NCBI GenBank assembly: GCA_963849365.1 | Contig: CAWKHA010000003.1 | Span: 248,001-312,000 of the forward strand | Direction of reading: 5' to 3' | DNA from: CAVQCJ01 sp963849365 | GTDB taxonomy: Bacteria > Actinomycetota > Actinomycetes > Prado026 | Length of the DNA: 64,000 nucleotides | Shown here: positions 56,970 through 64,000 of the stretch, piece by piece | Layout: every line of letters starts with the position of its first letter | Position numbering within the stretch: position 1 is the stretch's first letter | Translations under genes and position numbers: made by a program | Notes under the pieces: generated by a model | What the model was told of the DNA's origin: nothing | The model's input: the letters and a program-made list of their open reading frames with translations, nothing else | Databases searched by the model: none

Positions 56970-59447
56970 GTGTCCGTCCACCAGCCGCCGTCGGACCCGT
57001 CCGCCCCCGTCCAGACGCAGGTCCCCGCCCAGGGAGCCCTTCGGCGCGTCCTGAAGCGGCCGCTGACCTGGGCCATCCTCGTGCTCCTCGTCTGGTGGCT
57101 GGTCGGTGCTTTCGCCGGCCCGCTGGCCGGCAAGCTGCAGGAAGTGCAGAAGAACGACAACGCGGCGTTCCTGCCCGCGAGCGCGGAGTCCACCGAGGTC
57201 AGCACGCTGCAGCAGAAGTTCGCGCAGAGCGAGGCGTTCCCGTTGTTCGTGCTGTTCGTCCGCGACGCCGGGCTGACCAGCGAGGACCAGCAGTTCGTCG
57301 CTGCGTACACGCGGTCGATCGCGTCCTGGCCGCTGGTGGACGAGGAAGGCAAGGCGCACTCGGGCGGCAAGACCGTCGGCGACTACCTGGAGCCGTCGAC
57401 CACGCCGGTCGCCGTGCCCGCGCAGGACGGCAAGGCGGCGCTGGTCAACATGTCGGTGAGCGCCGACTCGATCAGCAAGGCGCTCCCGGACAGCACGTCT
57501 CCGATCGTCGCGATCGTCGAGACGCTGCGCTTCCACGACAAGTCCGCGCCGGCCGGCCTGACCTCGTACGTGACCGGCATCGGCGGCATCTTCGCGGATG
57601 AGTTCAAGGTGTTCGGGTCGCTGGACACGACGCTGCTCGGCATCACCGGCGTCGTGGTCGCGATCATCCTGATCCTGGTCTACCGCAGCCCGGTGCTGTG
57701 GTTCGTCCCGCTGATGTCGGCGCTGCTCGCGCTGAGTGCGGCGAGCGGCGTCGTGTACGTGCTCGCCAAGAACGACGTCCTGACGCTGAACGGGCAGAGC
57801 CAGGGCATCCTCACCGTGCTCGTCTTCGGCGCCGCGACCGACTACGCGTTGCTGCTCGTGGCCCGATACCGCGAGGAGCTGCACTTCCACGAGAGCCACT
57901 TCGACGCCATGAAGCGCGCCTGGCGGGGGGTGGTCGAACCGCTGACCGCGTCGGCGACCACGGTCATCATCGGCCTGCTCTGCCTGCTGTTCTCCGAGCT
58001 GAACTCCAACAAGTCCACCGGCCCGGTCGCGGCCATCGGCATCGCCTGCGCGCTCGCCACGACGCTCACGGTCCTGCCCGCGCTGCTGGTCATCCCCGCG
58101 GTCGCCTTCTACATCGAGGTCGTGTTCCTGACCTTCCTGCTGTCGGCGTTCCTGCTGCACGCCCCGGCGGTCGTCGCCGTGGTCGCGGTCGTACTGCTCC
58201 CCGTGATCATCTTCTCGGGGATCGCGCGTGCGCGCGGACGCGGCCCGTCGTGGATGACGTGGCTCGCCTGGCCCATGGCCCGCTGGGTCTTCTGGCCCAA
58301 GATCCCGCGTTTCGGGGCGGAGGACGAGAAGCTTTCGGGGCTCTGGGCGCGCATCTCCGCCTTCATCGGGCGCCGCGCGCGCTGGTCCTGGGTGGCGACG
58401 TCGGTCCTCCTGCTGGTCGCGTCGTTCTTCGTCACGCAGCTCAAGGCCGACGGCCTGAGCATCGCCGACGCGTTCACGAGCGAGCAGGAGTCCGTGATCG
58501 GGCAGACCGTGCTCGGCGAGCACTTCCCGGCCGGCTCCGGCAACCCCGCGGTGATCATCACCAAGGCCGACCGGGCCGCCGCCGTGGCCGCCGCGGCGCA
58601 GAAGGTGGCGGGCATCGCCGAGGTCGTCCCGTACACCGGGGAGCAGGGCGCGCCGTCCGGGGCGAACGCCCAGCCGAAGGTCGTCGACGGGCTGGTGCAG
58701 CTCGACGCGACGCTCGAGTACCCGTCCGACTCGCCGCAGGCCCAGCAGGCCGTGCAGGACCTGCGGGCCGAGGTGCACGCGGTGCCCGGCGCGGACGCGA
58801 AGGTCGGCGGTTTCACCGCGATCAACTTCGACACCCAGCAGTCGTCACAGCGTGACCGCCAGGTGATCATCCCGATCACCCTGTTGGTGATCCTGTTGAT
58901 CCTCATGCTGCTGCTGCGGTCGATCGTCGGACCGGTGCTGTTGATCATCACCGTGCTGCTGTCGTTCGCGGCGACCATGGGGGTCTGCGCGCTGGTGTTC
59001 AACCACGTCTTCCACTTCGCCGGCGCCGACTCCTCGTTCCCCCTGTTCGCCTTCGTCTTCCTGGTGGCGTTCGGGGTCGACTACAACATCTTCCTGATGA
59101 CACGCGTCCGCGAGGAGAGCCAGACCAACGGGACCAGGCGCGGCATCCTCAAGGGGCTGACGGTCACCGGCGGCGTCATCACCTCCGCGGGGATCGTCCT
59201 GGCGGCGACCTTCTCGGTGCTCGGGTCGCTGCCGCTGGTGTTCCTGGCCGAGCTCGGCTTCGCCGTCGCCTTCGGCGTGCTGCTCGACACGCTGCTGGTG
59301 CGCACCTTCCTGGTGCCGGCGCTCATGTACGACGTCGGGCGGCCGATCTGGTGGCCGAGCCGGCTGGCGCGCGTGGCCGAGCCGCCGGTCGACGCCGGCG
59401 ACGACGGCGGAGGGGCGGTCGAAGGCGTGCCGCAGCGGGTCGGCTAG
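56970..59447 (+). CDS. MMPL/RND-type transporter
   Basis: An 825-residue membrane protein with 12 spans in two RND-like halves, each with a large extracytoplasmic loop (QKNDNAAFLPASAESTEVS; QLKADGLSIADAFTSEQESVIG). The spans contain LVFGAATDYALLLVARYREEL and LVAFGVDYNIFLMTRVREES, the conserved Asp-Tyr pairs for proton coupling. GGAGGAG lies about 11 bases upstream of the GTG start. Mycobacterial homologues export lipids; substrate here unknown. Followed by Gfo/Idh two bases after the stop. Confidence 0.9.
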   Translation: MSVHQPPSDPSAPVQTQVPAQGALRRVLKRPLTWAILVLLVWWLVGAFAGPLAGKLQEVQKNDNAAFLPASAESTEVSTLQQKFAQSEAFPLFVLFVRDAGLTSEDQQFVAAYTRSIASWPLVDEEGKAHSGGKTVGDYLEPSTTPVAVPAQDGKAALVNMSVSADSISKALPDSTSPIVAIVETLRFHDKSAPAGLTSYVTGIGGIFADEFKVFGSLDTTLLGITGVVVAIILILVYRSPVLWFVPLMSALLALSAASGVVYVLAKNDVLTLNGQSQGILTVLVFGAATDYALLLVARYREELHFHESHFDAMKRAWRGVVEPLTASATTVIIGLLCLLFSELNSNKSTGPVAAIGIACALATTLTVLPALLVIPAVAFYIEVVFLTFLLSAFLLHAPAVVAVVAVVLLPVIIFSGIARARGRGPSWMTWLAWPMARWVFWPKIPRFGAEDEKLSGLWARISAFIGRRARWSWVATSVLLLVASFFVTQLKADGLSIADAFTSEQESVIGQTVLGEHFPAGSGNPAVIITKADRAAAVAAAAQKVAGIAEVVPYTGEQGAPSGANAQPKVVDGLVQLDATLEYPSDSPQAQQAVQDLRAEVHAVPGADAKVGGFTAINFDTQQSSQRDRQVIIPITLLVILLILMLLLRSIVGPVLLIITVLLSFAATMGVCALVFNHVFHFAGADSSFPLFAFVFLVAFGVDYNIFLMTRVREESQTNGTRRGILKGLTVTGGVITSAGIVLAATFSVLGSLPLVFLAELGFAVAFGVLLDTLLVRTFLVPALMYDVGRPIWWPSRLARVAEPPVDAGDDGGGAVEGVPQRVG

Positions 59448-59449
59448 CC

Positions 59450-60505
59450 GTGCCACCGGGCATCGTGCGCGCCGCTGTCGTCGGCTACGGGCTGGCGGGG
59501 CGGGTCTTCCACGCCCCGCTGATCTCGGCGGCCGACGGGATCGAGCTCGTCGCAGTGGTGACCGGCGACGCCGCGCGCCGGCAGCAGGTGAGCGCGGACC
59601 ATCCGGGCACGGCGGTCGTCCCGTCCGCCGACGAGCTGCTCGCCGAGCCGGACGGGTTCGACCTGCTCGTGGTCGCGACTCCCAACGACGCGCACGCACC
59701 GCTCGCCCTCGCCGGGATCGCGCTCGGCAAGGCGGTCGTGGTCGACAAGCCGATGGCGCTCAACGCAGCTGAGGCGTCGCGTGTGGTCGATGCCGCCAGG
59801 GTCGCCGGCACGGCCCTCACGGTGTTCCAGAACCGCCGCTGGGACAGTGACCAGCTCACCCTCCGCCGGCTGGTCGTGGCGGGGTCGCTGGGCGACGTGC
59901 TCAGGTACGAGTCGCGCTTCGAACGCTGGCGTCCGCAGGTGCGCGAGGGCTCGTGGCGGGAGGCGCTGCCAGCCGACCGCGGGGGAGGGCTGCTGCTCGA
60001 TCTCGGCAGCCACCTGGTCGACCAGGCTCTGCACCTGTTCGGGTCGGCGGCGCGGGTCTATGCGGAGGTGGACGCGCGGCGCGGCGCGTCCGACGACGAC
60101 GTGTTCGTCGCGATCGAGCACGCGTCGGGCGTGCGGTCACACCTGTGGGCGGGCGCGCTCGCGGGCGCGCCCGGGCCGCGGCTGCGCGTCCTCGGCAGCG
60201 CCGGTGCGTACGTCGTGGAACCCCTCGACGGCCAGGAAGACGTCCTGCGCGAGACCGGCCGGCTGCCCGGCGGCGGGCTCGGTGTGCCCGCAACGGACTG
60301 GGGCCGGCTCGCCCGTGGCGCGGATGTCGAGGCGGTGCCCTCCGAGCCGGGGCGCTGGGACTTGTTCTACCCGGCGGTCGCAGCGGCCGTGCGTGGCGAC
60401 GGCCCGGTGCCCGTCGACCCGGCGGACGCGGTCCGTGCCCTCACCGTCCTCGAGGCGGCCCGGGAGTCCGCGCGCACGCACGCGGTGGTCGACCTCACCG
60501 CGTGA
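59450..60505 (+). CDS. Gfo/Idh/MocA-family oxidoreductase
   Basis: A 351-residue NAD(P)-dependent oxidoreductase. The Rossmann motif is AAVVGYGLAGRVFHAPL, then VATPNDAHAPLALAGIALGKAVVVDKPMA (the EKP-like segment VDKP). The C-terminal substrate domain has FQNRRWDSDQLTLRRLV and DRGGGLLLDLGSHLVDQALHLF. It is close to the oxidoreductases of the scyllo-inositol/YvaA type. GTG start, likely cotranscribed with MMPL. Confidence 0.88.
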   Translation: MPPGIVRAAVVGYGLAGRVFHAPLISAADGIELVAVVTGDAARRQQVSADHPGTAVVPSADELLAEPDGFDLLVVATPNDAHAPLALAGIALGKAVVVDKPMALNAAEASRVVDAARVAGTALTVFQNRRWDSDQLTLRRLVVAGSLGDVLRYESRFERWRPQVREGSWREALPADRGGGLLLDLGSHLVDQALHLFGSAARVYAEVDARRGASDDDVFVAIEHASGVRSHLWAGALAGAPGPRLRVLGSAGAYVVEPLDGQEDVLRETGRLPGGGLGVPATDWGRLARGADVEAVPSEPGRWDLFYPAVAAAVRGDGPVPVDPADAVRALTVLEAARESARTHAVVDLTA

Positions 60506-60525
60506 CGCGCGGCTTCCCGGCCGGG

Positions 60526-61287
60526 TCACGCGATCCGACTCGGCGCAAGCCTGGTCTCCAGAACGCTGCCGTCGCCGGCCCGTTCGACGAGGTACGCGGC
60601 CGGGCCGTCCGGGTCGGCCGCGTCGAAGTCGTCGGCGCCGGTCATCTCGTCCGTGAGCACGGCCACCGCATCGGTTCCCTCGTAAAGGACGCCGGCGCCG
60701 TCGTCGGTGGCGTACGAGGCCGGCAGCACGCCGTCGCCGACGAGCTGGTGCAGCAGCGGCCGGCGCTGCTCCTCGCTGTCGTAGTGCACGCCGTTCCCGT
60801 ACGGCAGGAAGCCCAGGCCGTCGGTGACCGGGCGCAGCAGGGGACCGAAGGAGTCGGTCGGGCCACCGACGTGCCAGCAGATGGAGCCGGCGCTGACACC
60901 GGTCAGCACGATCCCCGCCTCCCAGGCCTCCCGCATGATCGAGTCGAGGCCGTGCGTGCGCCACACCGCGAGGAGGTTGGCGACCGACCCGCCGCCGACC
61001 CAGATGATGTCCTGGTCCAGTAGCAGCTCACGGGGCTCGGCGTTCGGCATCGAGAACAGCTCGAGGTGGGTGACGTCGACCGACCAGCCTCGGAAGGCGC
61101 CGTACAGCCGGGTCAGCGTCGTCCGGTCGTCGCCACCCGCGGTGGTGACCAGCGCGAGCCGCGGTCGATCCCGTCCCGTCAGCCGGAGCGCCGCACGCAC
61201 GAGCCCGGCGGGCTCGACGACGCTCCACCGGTCGGTGGCGCGGAACCCGCCGCTGGTGGCGAGGATCGTGGGGACGGCTCTGCTCAT
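60526..61287 (-). CDS. peptidase E-like protein (S51 family)
   Basis: A 253-residue alpha/beta protein. It has PTILATSGGFRATDRW, then ALVTTAGGDD, DQDIIWVGGGSVANLLAVW and AGIVLTGVSAGSICWHVGG with the nucleophile Ser in GVSAGS, and FGPLLRPVTDGLGFLPYGNGVHYD with the His. Family members are alpha-aspartyl dipeptidases or cyanophycinase-like; the substrate here is not shown. Converges on the Gfo/Idh gene. Confidence 0.85.
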   Translation of the reverse strand: MSRAVPTILATSGGFRATDRWSVVEPAGLVRAALRLTGRDRPRLALVTTAGGDDRTTLTRLYGAFRGWSVDVTHLELFSMPNAEPRELLLDQDIIWVGGGSVANLLAVWRTHGLDSIMREAWEAGIVLTGVSAGSICWHVGGPTDSFGPLLRPVTDGLGFLPYGNGVHYDSEEQRRPLLHQLVGDGVLPASYATDDGAGVLYEGTDAVAVLTDEMTGADDFDAADPDGPAAYLVERAGDGSVLETRLAPSRIA

Positions 61288-61410
61288 GTCGACGGAACCT
61301 ACCCGGCGGCCTGAGGGCGTCGCCCGCCGGCGCCAGTGGGCTGTGGACGGACAGTCTTCCTGTGGACAGCGGATCGGCGCCGTCGCCGGTATCGGGCAGG
61401 GTGACCCGCC

Positions 61411-62793
61411 ATGCACCCACTGCGTTCTCGAACAGCTACCCGGTCCGGGCGCGGCTCGCCCGGCGAAGCGGCGCCCCTGCTGCCCGGCTTCGCACTGTGC
61501 CGCGCCCTGCGCGCCCGGGCGGACGGGCCGCCGTGGCGGGCTCGCGAAACCGCGACCGGGTACGACGTGGTGCTGCGGCCGCTGCCTCCGGGCGTCGGTC
61601 CCGCCGACTTCGACGGGCTGCCCGAGCATCCCCATCTGGCCGTCCCGTCCGTCGTCGACGGCGGTGGGGGCTGCTCGTACACCGTCAACCGGTTCGCACC
61701 GCACGGCGGGCTCGATGCGCTGCTCGAGCGCCGTGGCGCGCTCACGCCCGGCGAAGCCTCGACGGTGGTGCTCGGCGTCGGCCGGGCGCTCGCAGCGATG
61801 CACGCGGCGGGCCGCGCCCACGGCTCGCTGTCCGCCGCGTCGGTGCTGCTCGGAACCGGCGTGCGCCCGCTGCTCGACGGTTCCCTGGCCAGGCCGGCCG
61901 GTGGCTCCCGGCACGGCCCTGCCGAGGACGTCCGAGCGCTGGCCGCGCTGGCCGTGGCCCTGCTCGCCGGTGACGTTCCGTCGAGGCTGGACGACGTCCT
62001 GTCGCCCGCCTCGGACCCGGACCCGGAGCACAGACCGGTAGCCACCGAGCTGGTCCGGCAGGTCGTCGCCGCGGTGCCGCCCGAGCCGTTGCGCCTGACC
62101 GGCGAGCTCGACGGAGCTGTCCCGCCGCGCGCGCGGACGAACCCGGTGCGCGAGCGCTTCCGCCGGCCGGCACGGGCCGAGGAGCAGCGCCGTCGCCGGC
62201 ACGTCCGCGGCCGGGCCAGGTGGCGTTGGCGCCCGCTCGTGCTCCCGACGATCGCTGCGCTGGCCCTGCTGGGACTCGCAGTCGTCGCCGGAGCGGCCTG
62301 GGCGCGCGTGTCCCAAGGCGGTGACGTCGTCCCACAGGCCTGGCACCGGGCCGCAACGGAGCCGGCCTCCGTGCCCGCGACGCCGCCACCCGGTGCGCCT
62401 CCGACAGCTGGCCCGGCCCCCGCGGACTGGTACCGCGTCCTGGTCGACCTGGACTTCGCTCGCGCCGCGGCGTTCGCAAACGCGGACGGAACGGTGCTGT
62501 CGCGCGTCGACGCGCCCGGCTCCGCGGCGATGGAGCAGGACCTGACCGCAGTGCGTGCCCTTGCCGGCCGCGGGCTGCAGGCGCGAGGGTTCCGGATCGA
62601 GGTGCTGGCGGTGCGTGCGGTGGCCGTCGACGCGACGACGGCCGTGCTGGACGTCACCGACCGGCGCGCGAGCTACACCCTCGTCACCGCCGACGGCTCC
62701 CATGTCGCGACCGAGCCCGCGCGGGCGCCCACGCACTGGCGGGTCTGGCTCGTCCGATCGGGTCCGACCTGGCTGGTGCGCGATGTCAGATGA
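61411..62793 (+). CDS. membrane-anchored protein-kinase-like protein, probably a pseudokinase
   Basis: A 460-residue protein. The N-terminal 250 residues have a kinase-like fold (PGFALCRALRARADGPPWRARETATGYDVVLRPLP, then HAAGRAHGSLSAASVLLGTG) in which the catalytic-loop HRD is replaced by HGS and no DFG is seen, so phosphotransfer is unlikely. A basic linker, a membrane span at about 275-297 (LVLPTIAALALLGLAVVAG), a Pro-rich segment and an outer domain to VRSGPTWLVRDVR follow. ATG with no clear ribosome site. Confidence 0.65.
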   Translation: MHPLRSRTATRSGRGSPGEAAPLLPGFALCRALRARADGPPWRARETATGYDVVLRPLPPGVGPADFDGLPEHPHLAVPSVVDGGGGCSYTVNRFAPHGGLDALLERRGALTPGEASTVVLGVGRALAAMHAAGRAHGSLSAASVLLGTGVRPLLDGSLARPAGGSRHGPAEDVRALAALAVALLAGDVPSRLDDVLSPASDPDPEHRPVATELVRQVVAAVPPEPLRLTGELDGAVPPRARTNPVRERFRRPARAEEQRRRRHVRGRARWRWRPLVLPTIAALALLGLAVVAGAAWARVSQGGDVVPQAWHRAATEPASVPATPPPGAPPTAGPAPADWYRVLVDLDFARAAAFANADGTVLSRVDAPGSAAMEQDLTAVRALAGRGLQARGFRIEVLAVRAVAVDATTAVLDVTDRRASYTLVTADGSHVATEPARAPTHWRVWLVRSGPTWLVRDVR

Positions 62794-63670
62794 GCGTCGC
62801 CACAGCGGAGCGGAGATCGGCGTGCTCCCACTGGAAGCCCGCCTTGGTGAGCACATCCGGAAGCGCGCGGATCGAGCAGAGCACTTCCGACGAGATCTCG
62901 CCCAGCACCGTTCGCAGCGCGAATGCAGGCACCGCCAGCACGGTCGGCCGGTGCAGGGCGCGTCCCATCTCCGCTGTGAGCTCGCCGTTCGTGACCGGTT
63001 CCGGGGCGGTCAGGTTCACCGGCCCGGAGAGGTCGTGGTCGATCAGGAACCGCAGGCCGCGTACCTCGTCCGCCAGCGTGACGTAGCTCCAGTACTGCCG
63101 GCCGCCACCGAGCCGGCCGCCGAGCCCGAGCCGGAACAGGGGGAGCATCCGGGCCCACGCCCCGCCGTTCTTGGCCATGACCAGACCGCTGCGAGGGTGC
63201 ACGACGCGGATCCCGGCGGCCCGGGCGGGCTCCGCGGCCTGCTCCCAGGCCTCGACCACGTCGGAGGCGAACCCGCTTCCCTTGGGCGCGGTCTCGTCGA
63301 CGGGCCGGCCGGCGGTGTCTCCGTAGTAGCCGATCGCAGACGCGGACACCAGCACGGACGGCTGGTGGTCGAGACCGGCGAGAGCCCGAGCGAGAGTGGT
63401 CGTCCCGTCGACTCGGCTGCGCAGGATCTCGCGCTTGCGGTCGTCGGTCCAGCGCCGGTCGCCGATCCCGGCGGCCGCCAGGTGCACGACCGCGTCGACA
63501 CCCCGGAGGGCAGCCGGGTCGATGGTCCCGGCCGTGGGGTCCCACCGGGCCTCGTCCGGCTCCTGTGGCACTCGCCGGACGAACCGCACGACGGCGTGGC
63601 CGTCCGCGGCCAGCCCGGCCACGAGCGCACGACCGATGAGACCGGAGGACCCGGTGACGGCGACCTTCAT
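62786..63670 (-). CDS. TIGR01777-family NAD-dependent epimerase (YfcH-like)
   Basis: A 294-residue short-chain dehydrogenase-like protein. It has KVAVTGSSGLIGRALVAGLAADGH, then VDAVVHLAAAGIGDRRWTD, VLVSASAIGYYGDTAGRPVDE and a DUF1731 end (ALPDVLTKAGFQWEHADLRSA). It overlaps the pseudokinase's 3' end by eight bases and precedes the E2 gene, the common actinobacterial order around the lipoate genes. Function unknown. Confidence 0.9.
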   Translation of the reverse strand: MKVAVTGSSGLIGRALVAGLAADGHAVVRFVRRVPQEPDEARWDPTAGTIDPAALRGVDAVVHLAAAGIGDRRWTDDRKREILRSRVDGTTTLARALAGLDHQPSVLVSASAIGYYGDTAGRPVDETAPKGSGFASDVVEAWEQAAEPARAAGIRVVHPRSGLVMAKNGGAWARMLPLFRLGLGGRLGGGRQYWSYVTLADEVRGLRFLIDHDLSGPVNLTAPEPVTNGELTAEMGRALHRPTVLAVPAFALRTVLGEISSEVLCSIRALPDVLTKAGFQWEHADLRSAVATLI

Positions 63671-63747
63671 GCGGGCAGTGTCCTCATGCGCCCATCGTCA
63701 CTCCCCGGCCACAGTCCAGCCACTCGGGCCGGCCGGACCCGGCGAGC

Positions 63748-64000
63748 TCAGAGCCCGAGCTCGGCCTCGTACGCCCCGTCCTCGAGTCGCTGCTTGATCG
63801 CGACCAGGAAGCGCGCCGCATCGGCGCCGTCGACGAGCCGGTGGTCGTACGTCAGGGCGAAGTACGCCATGGACCGGATCGCGATGCCGTCGGTGCCCGT
63901 TTCCGGGTCGGTGACCACGACAGGCCGCTTGACCACGGTGCCGGTCCCGAGGATCGCCACCTGCGGCTGGTTGATGATCGGGGTGTCGAAGAGCGCGCCG
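63748..64000 (-). CDS. sucB: dihydrolipoamide acyltransferase (E2), C-terminus only
   Basis: The visible 84 codons start ALFDTPIINQPQVAILGTG and run to IKQRLEDGAYEAELGL. The catalytic motif TYDHRLVDGADAARFL (HisXXXAsp-Gly) identifies a 2-oxoacid dehydrogenase E2. The rest, including the lipoyl domains, lies beyond the right edge. It could be SucB-type or pyruvate E2; the neighbourhood with lipA/lipB fits either. Confidence 0.85.
   Translation of the reverse strand, partial: GALFDTPIINQPQVAILGTGTVVKRPVVVTDPETGTDGIAIRSMAYFALTYDHRLVDGADAARFLVAIKQRLEDGAYEAELGL

Overview
The window is high-GC DNA from an actinomycete-type bacterium (Actinomycetota). The evidence is the gene set: polyphosphate glucokinase, two glutamine synthetases with glnE, an F420-linked reductase homologue, glutamine-dependent NAD synthase, an Ig-type L,D-transpeptidase, an MMPL transporter, and a lipA-lipB-DUF4191-RDD-glnA neighbourhood. 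GTG starts and 4-bp ATGA/GTGA overlaps are frequent. I cannot name the genus. I see no rRNA, tRNA or CRISPR.

Layout. 0-27 kb is ordinary chromosome: ppgK, map, a lysine/alanine-rich histone-like gene, an MFS exporter, an F420-reductase homologue with a metal-receptor protein, panB, a DHA2 efflux pump with its TetR regulator and a long inverted-repeat operator, nadE, a three-gene ABC exporter, glnA2-glnE-MFS, a secreted S33 peptidase, an L,D-transpeptidase, and a SulP permease. Roughly 27-47.5 kb is an accessory, decaying region. It holds an IS110 element with a structured 5' flank, an IS1380 element with exact ends and a CTAG target duplication, a MITE-like inverted repeat, a collagen-like secreted protein, several pseudogenes (Lrp, anti-sigma partner of a SigE-like factor, serine hydrolase, M20 peptidase, ECF factor with C-terminal domain, MFS, dihydrofolate-reductase-like), and a compact integrative element of eight genes (43.3-47.5 kb). 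The element's tyrosine integrase carries a 4-bp duplication that destroys its catalytic half. 47.5-64 kb is core again: glnA with a complete GlnR box, RDD protein, GT39/GT2-GtrA glycosyltransferases, an XdhC-type domain, DUF4191, plsC, lipA, lipB, MMPL transporter, Gfo/Idh oxidoreductase, peptidase E, a pseudokinase-like membrane protein, a TIGR01777 epimerase, and the end of an E2 acyltransferase.

How the genes work together. Nitrogen assimilation is the clearest theme. glnA (adenylylatable type) has a perfect four-half-site GlnR operator, glnA2 has one GlnR-like half-site pair, and glnE follows glnA2. lipA, lipB and the E2 C-terminus supply and use lipoate. The DHA2 pump and TetR form a self-contained regulated efflux unit.

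The strongest leads are the probable bridge-RNA region of the IS110 element, the overlapping operon of small unknown genes in the integrative element, several small genes with good ribosome binding sites, and the concentration of single-base frameshifts in the accessory region, which could be decay or assembly error.
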